Of a DNA stretch of 64,000 nt, positions 25,773-34,387 are shown piece after piece (position 1 is the stretch's first letter; every line of letters starts with the position of its first letter). The stretch is from Paraburkholderia sp. BL23I1N1 (GTDB taxonomy: Bacteria; Pseudomonadota; Gammaproteobacteria; Burkholderiales; Burkholderiaceae). The notes beneath the pieces were generated by a model that made no database searches, was not told the DNA's origin, and was given only the letters and a program-made list of their open reading frames with translations. A program made the translations under genes and the position numbers. The DNA lies in NCBI RefSeq assembly GCF_003610295.1, contig NZ_RAPV01000001.1:2790001-2854000 (forward strand), read 5' to 3'.

Positions 25773-26849
25773 ATGTCATCCGTTGCTCGATGTCCTCTCA
25801 AAATTATTCGTGTTGCCGCTCTGGCTGTCGCAGTCGGCGTTGGCGCATGGGCTTACTCAAGTCTAGCAGGCGGCTCGAATACCGAATCCACCAATGATGC
25901 TTATGTCGAGGCCGATTTCACGCTCGTGGCACCGCGTATCGCCGGTGAAATATCTGACGTATTCGTCAAGGATAACCAATCAGTTAAAGCCGGGCAATTA
26001 CTGGTTCGGATTGACGACCGTGACTTCAAGGCCGCATTGATGAGTGCGGAAGCGGACGTGGCCGCGGCAAAAGCGTCTATCGCGAACTACGATGCCGAGA
26101 TCGCGCGGCAGCCCTCGCTCGTCGAGCAGGCGCGCGCGACGCTTAAGTCCGACGACGCGTCGGTCGAGTTTGCGCGAGCCAACGCTGCGCGGTACCAGAA
26201 CCTTTCGGTAGCCGGTGCAGGAACGGCTCAGGAGCAACAGCACGCTTCGAGCACGCTTGCCGAGCAGCTCGCGCAGCAGGCCCACGATGGGGCCGTACTG
26301 GCGTCGACCGAGCAGAACCTGAGCGTACTGCAGACCCAGCGCGACAAGGCGGCCGGCGCGCTCGCACGCACCGAGGCGGCACTCGAGCAGGCCAGGCTCA
26401 ACCTGTCCTATACGGAGATTCGCGCGCCAGTCGACGGCAAGGTCGGGCGGCGCTCTGCGCGGGTGGGCGCCTTCGTGACGCCCGGTGCGCCGCTTCTCGC
26501 GATCGTGCCGCTTTCCGATGCCTATGTCGTCGCCAACTTCCAGGAAAGCCAGATCACCCACATGCGGCCTGGCGAAAGCGTGCGGATCAAGGTCGACAGC
26601 CTTCCTGGCGTGATGATTCACGGCCGTGTCGATAGTCTCGCTCCTGCAACCGGTGTGAGCTTTGCGCCTATCGCGCCCGACAACGCGACGGGCAACTTCA
26701 CGAAGGTCGTCCAACGCGTACCGGTCAGGATCACCATTGACCAGGGTCAAGAGGCGGCTTCCGCGTTGAGCGTGGGGCTTTCTGTCGAAACAGATGTTGC
26801 CGTCGGTCAGCGTGGCAATGCGCCGGCCGAAGGCGGGGAGCGAAAATGA
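25773..26849 (+). CDS. HlyD/EmrA-type periplasmic adaptor
   Basis: The 358-residue membrane-fusion protein has a single N-terminal transmembrane helix (about 9-30). A biotinyl-lipoyl half (ISDVFVKDNQSVKAGQLLVRID), a long Ala/Gln-rich coiled-coil hairpin (about 90-205) and the second lipoyl half (IRAPVDGKVGRRSARVGAFV) follow. A C-terminal beta-barrel contains NATGNFTKVVQRVPVRI, the EmrA signature. It links the DHA2 pump to the outer-membrane channel. AGGGACGG precedes the ATG, and it starts 12 nt after the pump gene and overlaps the next gene by ATGA. Confidence 0.92.
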   Translation: MSSVARCPLKIIRVAALAVAVGVGAWAYSSLAGGSNTESTNDAYVEADFTLVAPRIAGEISDVFVKDNQSVKAGQLLVRIDDRDFKAALMSAEADVAAAKASIANYDAEIARQPSLVEQARATLKSDDASVEFARANAARYQNLSVAGAGTAQEQQHASSTLAEQLAQQAHDGAVLASTEQNLSVLQTQRDKAAGALARTEAALEQARLNLSYTEIRAPVDGKVGRRSARVGAFVTPGAPLLAIVPLSDAYVVANFQESQITHMRPGESVRIKVDSLPGVMIHGRVDSLAPATGVSFAPIAPDNATGNFTKVVQRVPVRITIDQGQEAASALSVGLSVETDVAVGQRGNAPAEGGERK

Positions 26850-28387
26850 ATGCCAGCGACTTTTCCTACCGCGCGTTAGCGTTGGAGATATTGGCGTGCC
26901 TTGTGATGGCGGGCTGCACCGTCGGACCGGATTTCCAACGTCCCACGGCGTCCACGCCAGCGCAAGTCTTTGATCGAACCCAATCTGCGCAAGCACCGAG
27001 CAAGGCCGTCGAATCCGGTTTCAATTCAGATTGGTGGACACTGTTTAGCGATCCGACGTTGAACGCGCTCGAGCGGCAACTTGCCGATGCGAACCTCGAT
27101 GTCGCCGCGGCGTCGGCGCGCCTTCGGCAAAGCCGGGCCGAACAGCGCGTGGCAGGTGCCGCAGAATATCCCACGCTTGATGGCGCTGCGTCGTACAACC
27201 GCGAGCGCGGAAGCCCGAACGGCATTCTGGGACTGCTTGGGGTGAGCCCAACCGAAACCCAATCGCAATCCGCTTCGGGTAATACGCCTCTTGGCGTGGC
27301 GCCGCTGCCGGGTTCCAAGGGTTCGCCGGCTTACAACCTCTATCAAGCGGGCTTCGATGCATCCTGGGAACTTGATATCTGGGGCCGCAATCGACGCGGT
27401 GTCGAAGCCGCGACTGCCTTGACGGAAGCTTCTTACGAAGACCGAAACGCAGTTTTGTTGTCTGCTCGCGCCGAACTCGCGCGAGACTATCTCGAGTTAC
27501 GCGACACACAGTCGTTGCTGCGGATCGCGAGACAAAACCTTGAGATTGCTCGCGATACCACGAAGCTCACGCAGGTACGGGCGCGCGACGGCGTAACGAC
27601 GGATCTGGACGTGGCCAACGCTTCCGCGCAGGCAGCGTCAATCGAAAGTCAGATTCCGACGCTCGAATCGCGATGCGAGACTACGATCAACGCGATTGGC
27701 GTCTTGCTCGCCGAGGAACCGGGCGCGCTTCAGCAAACGCTCGGCGAGCCGCATGACGTGCCCGAGCTGCCTGGACAGGTGCCCATCGGCTTTCCGTCTG
27801 AGCTTGTGCAACGCAGACCCGATATAAGGCAGGCGGAAGCGCAACTGCATGCGGCCACGGCGTCGATCGGTATGGCAAAAGCCGACTTTTACCCGCGCAT
27901 ATCGCTAAATGGCAGCGCAGGTTTCCAGAGTCTTCAGCTTTCGAGCCTGGCCAACTGGGCGTCGGGACAGTTTGTTGTCGGACCCTCCATCACAATACCG
28001 GTCTTCGAGGGCGGTCGCCTCAAGGGGACACTGCACCTGCGCGAGGCACAACAACAGGAGGCCGCGATCGTCTACAAACGCACTGTACTTGAGGCCTGGC
28101 GCGAGGTGGACGACGCACTTGTCGTCTACGATGCCGAGCAGTTGCGCCGCGATCGGCTGACGGCGGTAGTTGCTCTGAACCAGCGCGCGCTCTCGGTAGC
28201 GCAGCAGCGCTACAAGGCTGGGGCACTTGACTATCTCGACGTGCTGAACGTGCAGAAGCAACTGCTCGACGCCCAGAGCAACCTCGAACAAAGCAAGGCG
28301 ACCGCTGCCGCGAATCTCATCACCCTCTGTAAGGCACTCGGCGGCGGCTGGGAATCGACTTACGCGAATCCATACGTCTCGCGTTGA
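26846..28387 (+). CDS. NodT/OprM-type outer-membrane efflux lipoprotein
   Basis: The 513-residue protein has a lipoprotein signal with lipobox VMAGC (Cys about 24) and the typical start TVGPDFQRP. Two outer-membrane efflux protein (TolC-fold) repeats are visible, with YDASWELDIWGRNRRG-like and GAERRPDIRQAEAQL-like blocks (here FDASWELDIWGRN and VQRRPDIRQAEAQL). It forms the outer-membrane duct of the tripartite exporter. Translation is coupled to the adaptor through a 4-nt overlap. It is the last gene before the recombinase cassette, which inserted or lies 90 nt downstream in opposite orientation. Confidence 0.92.
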   Translation: MNASDFSYRALALEILACLVMAGCTVGPDFQRPTASTPAQVFDRTQSAQAPSKAVESGFNSDWWTLFSDPTLNALERQLADANLDVAAASARLRQSRAEQRVAGAAEYPTLDGAASYNRERGSPNGILGLLGVSPTETQSQSASGNTPLGVAPLPGSKGSPAYNLYQAGFDASWELDIWGRNRRGVEAATALTEASYEDRNAVLLSARAELARDYLELRDTQSLLRIARQNLEIARDTTKLTQVRARDGVTTDLDVANASAQAASIESQIPTLESRCETTINAIGVLLAEEPGALQQTLGEPHDVPELPGQVPIGFPSELVQRRPDIRQAEAQLHAATASIGMAKADFYPRISLNGSAGFQSLQLSSLANWASGQFVVGPSITIPVFEGGRLKGTLHLREAQQQEAAIVYKRTVLEAWREVDDALVVYDAEQLRRDRLTAVVALNQRALSVAQQRYKAGALDYLDVLNVQKQLLDAQSNLEQSKATAAANLITLCKALGGGWESTYANPYVSR

Positions 28388-28477
28388 CGGGTGACCTGAG
28401 GCGGGCAGATGTAGCGTCTCTCGAATGCGTTCTAGGTTGCGTAGTAAAGCAAGTGCGTTTCATACTGCCCAACCTCG

Positions 28478-30547
28478 CTATGTTGTTGATAAATCTAGAG
28501 AGCCCTGTTGTGTCGTTGGTATTGTGGGGTGTCCGCGCCGTGCGCGAGCCCGTCCGACGAGTTCGGTAACTGCGTCGCCGGTCAGCGAATTGCGATTGAA
28601 GATCCATGGCCCGTTGGGCAACGGATGTTCGGCTGGGATCTTGTCGCGCTCAACTGCGAGCCTGAGCGTTCCGAGGCTCACACCGATGAACGCCGATGCC
28701 TCGGTCAACGTCATCCATCCTGCAGCAGCACGTCGCTCGCTCGAATAGACCGGGATCTGATGGTGGCTGCGCAACGCGGTGACTCGCTCCTGGGTCCAGA
28801 AGTTACCCCGGCCGGTTCGCAGGTCATTGCGATTGAGTACGCCGGCGATCACCAGATCCGGACAGATACGGACGAGCTGGCGCACGGCATCAATTGCTTC
28901 ACGTGACGTATGCGTAGTGTTCTCTCCGCGGCGCCGCCGCGGCACGCGAATCTCGGTATGTACTCCGCCCTTCCAGTGAATGACGAGCACGATCTCGCTC
29001 GTTGCGTCGTCAACGTCAACGACGACTTCGTGGATCAAGGTGCGCACTATGCGCTTCTTCAGGCGGGCGTCGGCCTGCGGCCAGATCGATTCCAACGCGG
29101 TGGCGAGATCGGCAAACTCCTCTGGCTGGGGAGGCGGTATCTGGCCGGATGTGCGCGACTGTTGCCCGATACGCGATTCCAGTTCCTCTACGCGTAGTAG
29201 CGCATGATTCCAGCGCCGCTCCAGTTCGTCGGCGACAAGCCGGTTCTCGGGGTCAGCGGCATCGTACTGTTTCTGCGCGCGTTGCGCGGCGTAGCTTGCA
29301 GCCTGAAGATCCCGCTGCAACGCGGCCAGCACTTCGTCCTGCTTCAGGGTCTCTTCTTCGCGCGCCACGATTGCTGCCTCAATTGCCGCCGGTTGAACGA
29401 CCTGCAAGACCGCCCCGGCGATGGCCGCGTCCGCGCGTGTGCCACCGAACGCAATACAACGCGGTTGTCCCTTGTCCATCCAGCCGCGATGACAGCTATA
29501 GCGCAAGGCGTCGTGCCTGTTACCCGTGTAGTGTAGCGTCAGCTTGCTCGCGCAGCGCCTGCAGCGCAACAGTCCCGCCAGCAGGGCCTCACCGTTCTTC
29601 GGGGCGCCAGCGTGTCCGGCCAGACGCAGGTTGCCACTAATGGCGCACTGGATCCGTTCGAATTCGTCCCAGTCAACGTATCCTTCGTGGGCATTCGGAA
29701 TGAGCGCAAGCCATTGATCCCGCGGTTTGCGGCGATCACGTTTGCGCGGTTCCCCAGCCTCGTAATGGATCGCGCATTCGGTCTTGCCATAGGCATACGT
29801 GCCACCGTAGATCGGGTTGGTCAGGATCCGGTACACCGTGCCGTAGCTCGGCCGTTTCCATTGGATTTCGCCGCGCGGCATGCATGCCGGCAACTGCAGG
29901 CCGTGCTCCAGGAACCATAACAACGTCTGACGCACCGAACCAATCGCGCCGAACTGGCGGAATACTGAGCGGATGGCGTCCTGCACGCGCAAATCCGGAT
30001 CCTTCTCCAGGCGCTGGTCTTCGGTCTTGCAGTAACCCACCGGCGCCGCGACAATGAGTTCGCCGCGTTTGGCCTTCTCCCCACGAGCTTCGAGCGAACG
30101 CTGACGCAACAGATCCAGCTCGTATTCGTTCAGGCTGCCCTTCAGGCCAAGCAGCAAACGATCGTTGCTCTGCCTCGGCGAATACACGGTCTCCTGGTCG
30201 ACGAGCACCGTGTCGACGACGCGGCACACCTCGACCAACTGCTGCCACTCGCGACTGTTGCGCGCGAATCGCGAAACCTCGCGAGCGGCAACTGCGCCGA
30301 CGTGCCCAAGACAGACCTCTGCCACCATCCGTTCGAAGCCCGTGCGCGTTTGCGTTCCGGCCGCAGAGCGGCCCAGATCCTCGTCGATCACTTCGATCTC
30401 GTTCCAGCCCAACTGATGCAGACGATCCTGCATCGCATACTGCAGCTTCTGGCTCTCCAGATTGTGGCTGACCTGGTAGGCCGATGACTGACGAACGTAC
30501 AGCATGGCCTTGCGCGCCAGATGCTGCGCCCGAATCTTGTCACTCAT
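28478..30547 (-). CDS. Large serine recombinase (resolvase/zinc-ribbon family)
   Basis: The 689-residue protein has an N-terminal resolvase catalytic domain. YVRQSS gives the nucleophilic Ser at residue 21, and AREVSRFARNSREW carries the conserved Arg/Ser motif. A recombinase domain (GTVYRILTNPIYGGTYAYGK) is followed by a zinc ribbon (LLRCRRCASKL...YSC) and a coiled coil (about 400-470). The C-terminus adds an excisionase-like helix-turn-helix (MTLTEASAFIGVSLGTLRLAVE), so targeting and control may be fused. The start is supported by GGAGGTGCGAG before the ATG. It probably mobilises its own cassette and is intact as read. Confidence 0.9.
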   Translation of the reverse strand: MSDKIRAQHLARKAMLYVRQSSAYQVSHNLESQKLQYAMQDRLHQLGWNEIEVIDEDLGRSAAGTQTRTGFERMVAEVCLGHVGAVAAREVSRFARNSREWQQLVEVCRVVDTVLVDQETVYSPRQSNDRLLLGLKGSLNEYELDLLRQRSLEARGEKAKRGELIVAAPVGYCKTEDQRLEKDPDLRVQDAIRSVFRQFGAIGSVRQTLLWFLEHGLQLPACMPRGEIQWKRPSYGTVYRILTNPIYGGTYAYGKTECAIHYEAGEPRKRDRRKPRDQWLALIPNAHEGYVDWDEFERIQCAISGNLRLAGHAGAPKNGEALLAGLLRCRRCASKLTLHYTGNRHDALRYSCHRGWMDKGQPRCIAFGGTRADAAIAGAVLQVVQPAAIEAAIVAREEETLKQDEVLAALQRDLQAASYAAQRAQKQYDAADPENRLVADELERRWNHALLRVEELESRIGQQSRTSGQIPPPQPEEFADLATALESIWPQADARLKKRIVRTLIHEVVVDVDDATSEIVLVIHWKGGVHTEIRVPRRRRGENTTHTSREAIDAVRQLVRICPDLVIAGVLNRNDLRTGRGNFWTQERVTALRSHHQIPVYSSERRAAAGWMTLTEASAFIGVSLGTLRLAVERDKIPAEHPLPNGPWIFNRNSLTGDAVTELVGRARARRGHPTIPTTQQGSLDLSTT

Positions 30548-30731
30548 CTCGCACCTCCGGCTCGTGTACGGCGGCGAGCAGCCCGCGACGGTGTTGCCTC
30601 AGCAATTGCGCCAGCAGATGCACCGCTTCCTGCCGAACCTCTTGCGGCAGGTGCGCCCATTGTGGTGTCTTCGGAAAAGGATGGAACAGCTCGAGTTGAC
30701 CGCCCGGTTGTGGATTTGTCTGGCGTCGCAT
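30540..30731 (-). CDS. Small recombinase-associated protein, 63 residues
   Basis: The ATG at 30731 has a near-perfect AGGAGGTGCTG ribosome site. The product (MRRQTNPQPGGQLELFHPFP...) is hydrophilic and rich in Gln, Leu, Arg and His, with a helix LPQEVRQEAVHLLAQLLRQH. The stop overlaps the recombinase start by 8 nt, so the two are coupled. Comparable short ORFs accompany this recombinase type; a DNA-binding or directionality role is possible but unproven. Confidence 0.7.
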   Translation of the reverse strand: MRRQTNPQPGGQLELFHPFPKTPQWAHLPQEVRQEAVHLLAQLLRQHRRGLLAAVHEPEVRDE

Positions 30732-31158
30732 CAGCACCTCCTGTACGGAGCAAAGGATGGTGCTCGCCTTGTACCACACCGCGCGGCGTGGCAGCAGGCG
30801 CCTGCGCCAGCAGGTACTTCAGTTCCCTCAATGCTTCACAGCTGACGGCGGGAGACGTTGCCGAGGTAATGCGACAGCAGGCAACGGGATCGAACATCCA
30901 TTGCGGCACCTCCAGCAAGCCCGCCGTGTCGAACGGCTCTCGCCCACAGCGCAGCACTGACTCGGTGTTCTTCCTCTCTATCGTGGTGAAAATCCATACC
31001 GTGTGCCCGTACCACGGGTGCCAACGATAGAGAACTTCCCTTGACTCGGTGATATGGGCGTTGTGTTGACGGCTTGTACAACCAGAAAAGGCCGCATTCA
31101 AGTCTCTCAGACCAGACTCCAGATGAAGCCTACTTCGCGATGCTGCCCGCGATTCCAA
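30544..31158 (-). CDS. Recombinase-cassette protein with RWHPWYG motif (DUF5372-like)
   Basis: This frame contains EVLYRWHPWYGHTVWIF, LEVPQWMFDPVACCR and EALRELKYLLAQA, a conserved pattern I associate with a small protein family (DUF5372-like) next to large serine recombinases. The start is uncertain: the first start-like codon is a TTG at 31158 and no good ATG precedes the conserved part, so the 5' end may be degraded. Its C-terminal 60 residues overlap the 63-residue ORF in another frame. Function is unknown. Confidence 0.55.
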   Translation of the reverse strand: MESRAASRSRLHLESGLRDLNAAFSGCTSRQHNAHITESREVLYRWHPWYGHTVWIFTTIERKNTESVLRCGREPFDTAGLLEVPQWMFDPVACCRITSATSPAVSCEALRELKYLLAQAPAATPRGVVQGEHHPLLRTGGADATPDKSTTGRSTRAVPSFSEDTTMGAPAARGSAGSGASAGAIAEATPSRAARRRTRAGGAR

Positions 31159-31767
31159 TGGCAGCGTGACACCCAGCGCTCCACTTAAAAATCGGAAAAA
31201 CTGTCCGAACGAACGGGGCCACCTCTATCCTTCCCGGATCAACACTCCGCGACAGCGAAGTTTCTGCCCGCGAGCGATCAGTCAACTTGTATCCTCGAGC
31301 CACATCCAGGACGTCGCCGATGCGGGCGAATGTCGCTTAACAGGTGTGCAAGGGACGCTTGCGAATCTTGCGCGAACGACTCGAAGTGTTTAATTTAGTT
31401 TGCAGCTTGAGCGTGTCGAACGGAGCTTGTGTTGGACGGCGCGCTACGTGTCCAGCTGTCGAGATCGTCTGGTCAAATCCGCCCCCCATGCGAAAGTGAT
31501 TGTCACGATCGCCGAATCGCGCCGTTATAGACGCGTGGGCAAATGGTCACGAAGGCGAAACCGGCAATGGATCGTGCAAAAAAGTTGCCAATCTGATGTC
31601 GGTCCACGGTCCGGGCACAGCGAAAGTGTTGAACCCCAGCATGGGCCGCGTTCGTCGCTTGATCCGAGTCAAGGGGGAATGGCGGTATCTCTACCAGCCA
31701 ACAGAACCGTCATAAGCGCCCCATTGGGCGAGTGATCGAGGGGCCTTCGTCGTTGCGCGCAGAGGGC
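31159..31767. other. Gene-poor stretch next to the recombinase cassette
   Basis: No frame here has recognisable domains. The best candidates are a plus-strand frame at 31500-31715 ending in MGRVRRLIRVKGEWRYLYQPTEPS and another at 31400-31735. Both could be fragments of an accessory gene. Codon composition is mixed, which fits decayed mobile DNA. Confidence 0.4.
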
Positions 31768-31950
31768 TCAGTGCGTCAGGACGGTCGTGTGCGCGGCGAG
31801 GCGCTCGACTTCGAGTAGCGCCTCGCCCAGCACATCGATAGCCCCATTCGTGGTGGAGGCCGTAGCAGCGCTGCGCAACGCGTGCTGAACGATTTCATGA
31901 ATGACTTCTGTGTTCGATGAACCGCTCTGGAACGTCAGTTGGTGTGCCAT
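31768..31950 (-). CDS. Small hypothetical protein, 60 residues
   Basis: The ATG at 31950 has AGGAATACTT directly upstream. The product (MAHQLTFQSGSSNTEVIHEIVQHALRS...) is predicted largely helical and soluble, ending VERLAAHTTVLTH. It has no known motif. The open frame extends to 32016 but the better ribosome site supports the shorter form. Function is unknown. Confidence 0.5.
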   Translation of the reverse strand: MAHQLTFQSGSSNTEVIHEIVQHALRSAATASTTNGAIDVLGEALLEVERLAAHTTVLTH

Positions 31951-32466
31951 AAGTATTCCTGCGTAAATAGCGAAGTGCGTGTCAGATGGATGCAGTATAA
32001 GCAAAGCGCGCGCCATTTGACGCGCGCAATTATGAGTTGCGAGATCTCCAACATACGGGTTTGTGCGAACCGCGATTCGCTGACATCAGAACAACAAGCG
32101 CAACGCATTCCGATATTCACGTAGCGTCTTGGCAACGGACTTCGATTGGAGCTTGCACATTTGACGGCTGATCCCGCTTGCGTAACGCCCATCTGGATAG
32201 CGTCGAAGCCAATTTGCCGCGTGTCATTCAGATGGTACGCACGGCCGCTGCCTCCGCACACCCTAAAGAACTGCGCACCGCTCCAGGGCAATCGGCTACA
32301 ACCTTCCAGCGACGGCAACTATCCGTTGCCCCGGAGGTGCTTGTAAGCAGACGGTAAGTGACTAAACTGGCACCAACGAACTGGCAAACAGCACTCATGC
32401 CTCCCCAGACCGTTGTTCCCCAAACACCGCGTCTCCTGCATCCGACGCTCGATATGGAGTCTGATC
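31951..32466. other. Intergenic region
   Basis: About 515 bp lie between a minus-strand small gene and a plus-strand secreted protein. No gene or RNA structure is supported. It presumably contains divergent promoters. Confidence 0.35.
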
Positions 32467-32823
32467 ATGCAAAAGTCGAAAACCTTCATCCCTGTCCCTG
32501 TTGTCGCGTCGATCTTGTCCCTTTCTACCGCCGCATTCGCTAGCAGCAGTGGTTCCCAAGCGTATGAGCAAGCGGCTGCTCAACCGGTTCAGCGTCAAAC
32601 GGTCGGCTACCATGACCGCACGAGCGCCAATACACAACATGCAATGGACTTTCAGGCGGTGTTAGCCCGCGTGGAAGCCCGACGACAGGCGTTCAACAGC
32701 TGTGGTGGGGTGAATAGTTCGTCCGCCCCCCTCCCGTCAGACAACGTAACATCGGGCAGCCCCGTCGACTTCAGTACCGCAACAGCGTCCTGGCGTTACA
32801 AGGCAATCCTGGCCGCGCGTTGA
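32467..32823 (+). CDS. Secreted hypothetical protein, 118 residues
   Basis: The product begins with a signal peptide (MQKSKTFIPVPVVASILSLSTAAFA, cleavage after AFA). A low-complexity Ser/Gln/Ala-rich mature part includes a helix DFQAVLARVEARRQAFNSC. The layout recalls the small DUF4148-like periplasmic proteins common in Burkholderiales, but the match is not firm. The ATG at 32467 was chosen because it starts the signal peptide. It lies next to a second small secreted protein. Confidence 0.6.
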   Translation: MQKSKTFIPVPVVASILSLSTAAFASSSGSQAYEQAAAQPVQRQTVGYHDRTSANTQHAMDFQAVLARVEARRQAFNSCGGVNSSSAPLPSDNVTSGSPVDFSTATASWRYKAILAAR

Positions 32824-32881
32824 TATGGCCTGCGGCTACCAATCGCATCAAAATCAAGACAACCAACTGAACAAAATTGAA

Positions 32882-33103
32882 ATGAAAAAGACCTTCCTCG
32901 TACTGTTCGCATTCCTTACCAGCGCATCCGTGCTTGCGCAAAGCAATCTGCCGCAGCAATTACCGTCGCAGCAGCCCGCGTCCGCCGGACGACCCTCCGC
33001 GAAGCAGCTTTCACAGGGTGGGCCGCAGCTTTCGCACCCTCCACAGCTTCCGCAGCTTCCGACACAAGCGTCGACGCAAGTCCCGACCCAGCTTCCGAAA
33101 TAA
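32882..33103 (+). CDS. Secreted Gln/Pro-rich repetitive protein, 73 residues
   Basis: It has a clear signal peptide (MKKTFLVLFAFLTSASVLAQ). The mature part is built of Q-L-P and S-Q-P repeats (QLPQLPTQAST, QVPTQLPK), predicted disordered. The ribosome site is weak. It lies 58 nt after another secreted hypothetical. Function is unknown. The antisense strand here also has a long frame with a Cys-Gly-rich segment, which is considered a by-product of the repeat. Confidence 0.55.
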   Translation: MKKTFLVLFAFLTSASVLAQSNLPQQLPSQQPASAGRPSAKQLSQGGPQLSHPPQLPQLPTQASTQVPTQLPK

Positions 33104-33579
33104 CCCTGTGGCTGCGCAATCCACGCAGCCATGCCCGAGAGACCGGCGATTATCGCGGCTACCCCAATTCTGTTCGTCGCGGTAGGCATGATGCGATGCA
33201 TGACGGCGTTTGCCGGCGATTCATCTATGACGTCCGCAAATCGCTGGCCGTGAGACCGTGACTGGTCGAGCAATAGACTGCTCTCAACGCTTGCCCAGCA
33301 ATTCGGAGGCGCTGCATCTTCGCCGGCTACCTGCGGGTTTCGGCGGTCGCATGGACCGCCATCGGCGTGGCCCGCCGTCCTGGCATGTTTCAGAGTAGCC
33401 ATCCACTGGCCGTTTCAAGGGACGATTGGCTCCGGTACGGGCTAGCAGGCTGTTACCCATGTCAGGCGTTGCAAGCGGCGGATTTCGCCGACGCTGCGCA
33501 GGCTGAACCGCCCACCTGGCGACACGGTGGCGGTTCGCCCGCCGTCTCCCGAGTTCCGCGACCCGTCCAGGCGCCCTGC
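33104..33579. other. Intergenic region
   Basis: This 476-bp stretch lies between the repetitive secreted protein and the convergent TetR gene. Frames here have no motifs. No terminator with a T-run was recognised. Confidence 0.35.
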
Positions 33580-34197
33580 CTATGCGGCGTCACCTTTGTC
33601 CGTGGGCCCGTATGCGGCCAGGAAGACATCAACCGCTCTTTGAACGACTTTGGCGATGTTGCGGGAACTGGTGTCCGCCGGCACACCCAGCAGGCAAAGC
33701 TCCAGCAACTCCGCTTCATACAGCCCGCGCAGATGCGCGGTCGCGACGTCTGCGTTACAGCTGCGCAGCTGCCCGCCGTCAATCGCCTGCTGCAGGAAGT
33801 CAGTCACCATTTGCCAGCCGACCTTCGGCCCGCGCTCATAAAACAGGGCGCCGACGTGCGAGCGGCCGCCTTCGTGATTTGCCAGACGGCGCACCGCCAG
33901 TATCTGCGGCTTGAGCGTGGCGGCGAGATAGTGTTTGCCGAACCTCAGCAGTGTCTCGCGAATCGGCAGCGAGGTCTTGAGTAGCTCCGTCGCTACTTTG
34001 GCTTCCTCCGCGGCGGCCATCATGACGTCCGCGAACATCAGATCCTTGGACTCGAAATAGCTGTAGAGCGTGGCTTTTGATCCGCCTGCCCGCGCCGCGA
34101 TCTCGGACATGGATGCCCGTTCGAACCCCACTTCGCAAAACACCTGGAACGCGGCGTCGACGATCGCCTGCCGCTTTTCTTCTGTCTTCACCCTCAT
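33580..34197 (-). CDS. TetR/AcrR-family repressor of the adjacent efflux operon
   Basis: The 205-residue protein has an N-terminal TetR HTH (RQAIVDAAFQVFCEVGFERASMSEIAARAGGSKATLYSYFESK, about 9-51) and an AcrR-type C-terminal ligand domain. GGAGGGCATTGAAA precedes the ATG at 34197; the open frame reaches 34278 without a better start. It is divergent from a NodT-HlyD-DHA2 operon, with a perfect 12-bp palindrome between. A close paralogue is encoded at 39926-40549. It probably represses the exporter and itself until an efflux substrate binds. Confidence 0.88.
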   Translation of the reverse strand: MRVKTEEKRQAIVDAAFQVFCEVGFERASMSEIAARAGGSKATLYSYFESKDLMFADVMMAAAEEAKVATELLKTSLPIRETLLRFGKHYLAATLKPQILAVRRLANHEGGRSHVGALFYERGPKVGWQMVTDFLQQAIDGGQLRSCNADVATAHLRGLYEAELLELCLLGVPADTSSRNIAKVVQRAVDVFLAAYGPTDKGDAA

Positions 34198-34300
34198 TTT
34201 CAATGCCCTCCTTCTCTCTGCAAGACCGATCAACGACATGGCCGGCGGCGACGCCCGTGTCCGGCTTTCGACTTCCAATGGTGTGATCTTACCATACCTG

Positions 34301-34312
34301 AACTGTACAGTT
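34301..34312. promoter_or_regulatory. Palindromic TetR operator AACTGTACAGTT
   Basis: The 12-bp perfect palindrome lies 8 bp upstream of the -35 of the efflux promoter. Related boxes AACTGTTTGGTT and AACCGTATGGTT occur at the same relative places in the paralogous TetR intergenic region at 40.6 kb. This supports a common operator, though binding is untested. Confidence 0.6.
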
Positions 34313-34320
34313 TATTTCGG

Positions 34321-34349
34321 TTGACATTGGCGATCTGGATAACTAAACT
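34321..34349 (+). promoter_or_regulatory. Sigma70 promoter of the second efflux operon
   Basis: TTGACA (34321-34326), a 17-nt spacer and TAAACT (34344-34349) precede the OMF gene at 34388. A degenerate copy of the TetR box (AACTGCCCAGTA, 34346-34357) overlaps the -10, consistent with repression. Confidence 0.65.
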
Positions 34350-34387
34350 GCCCAGTATTGTAAAAGAGCGCAAGGGAGCAGGAGATC

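Larger units (their letters stand above)
28478..31158 (-). mobile_element. Serine-recombinase cassette (three overlapping genes)
   Basis: The cassette comprises a large serine recombinase, a 63-residue accessory ORF overlapping its start, and an upstream ORF with an RWHPWYG motif, all on the minus strand and closely nested. Such trios are known around large serine recombinases in rhizobia and Burkholderia. Exact ends and attachment sites could not be located; the element may extend into the gene-poor 31159-31767 stretch. Confidence 0.6.
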
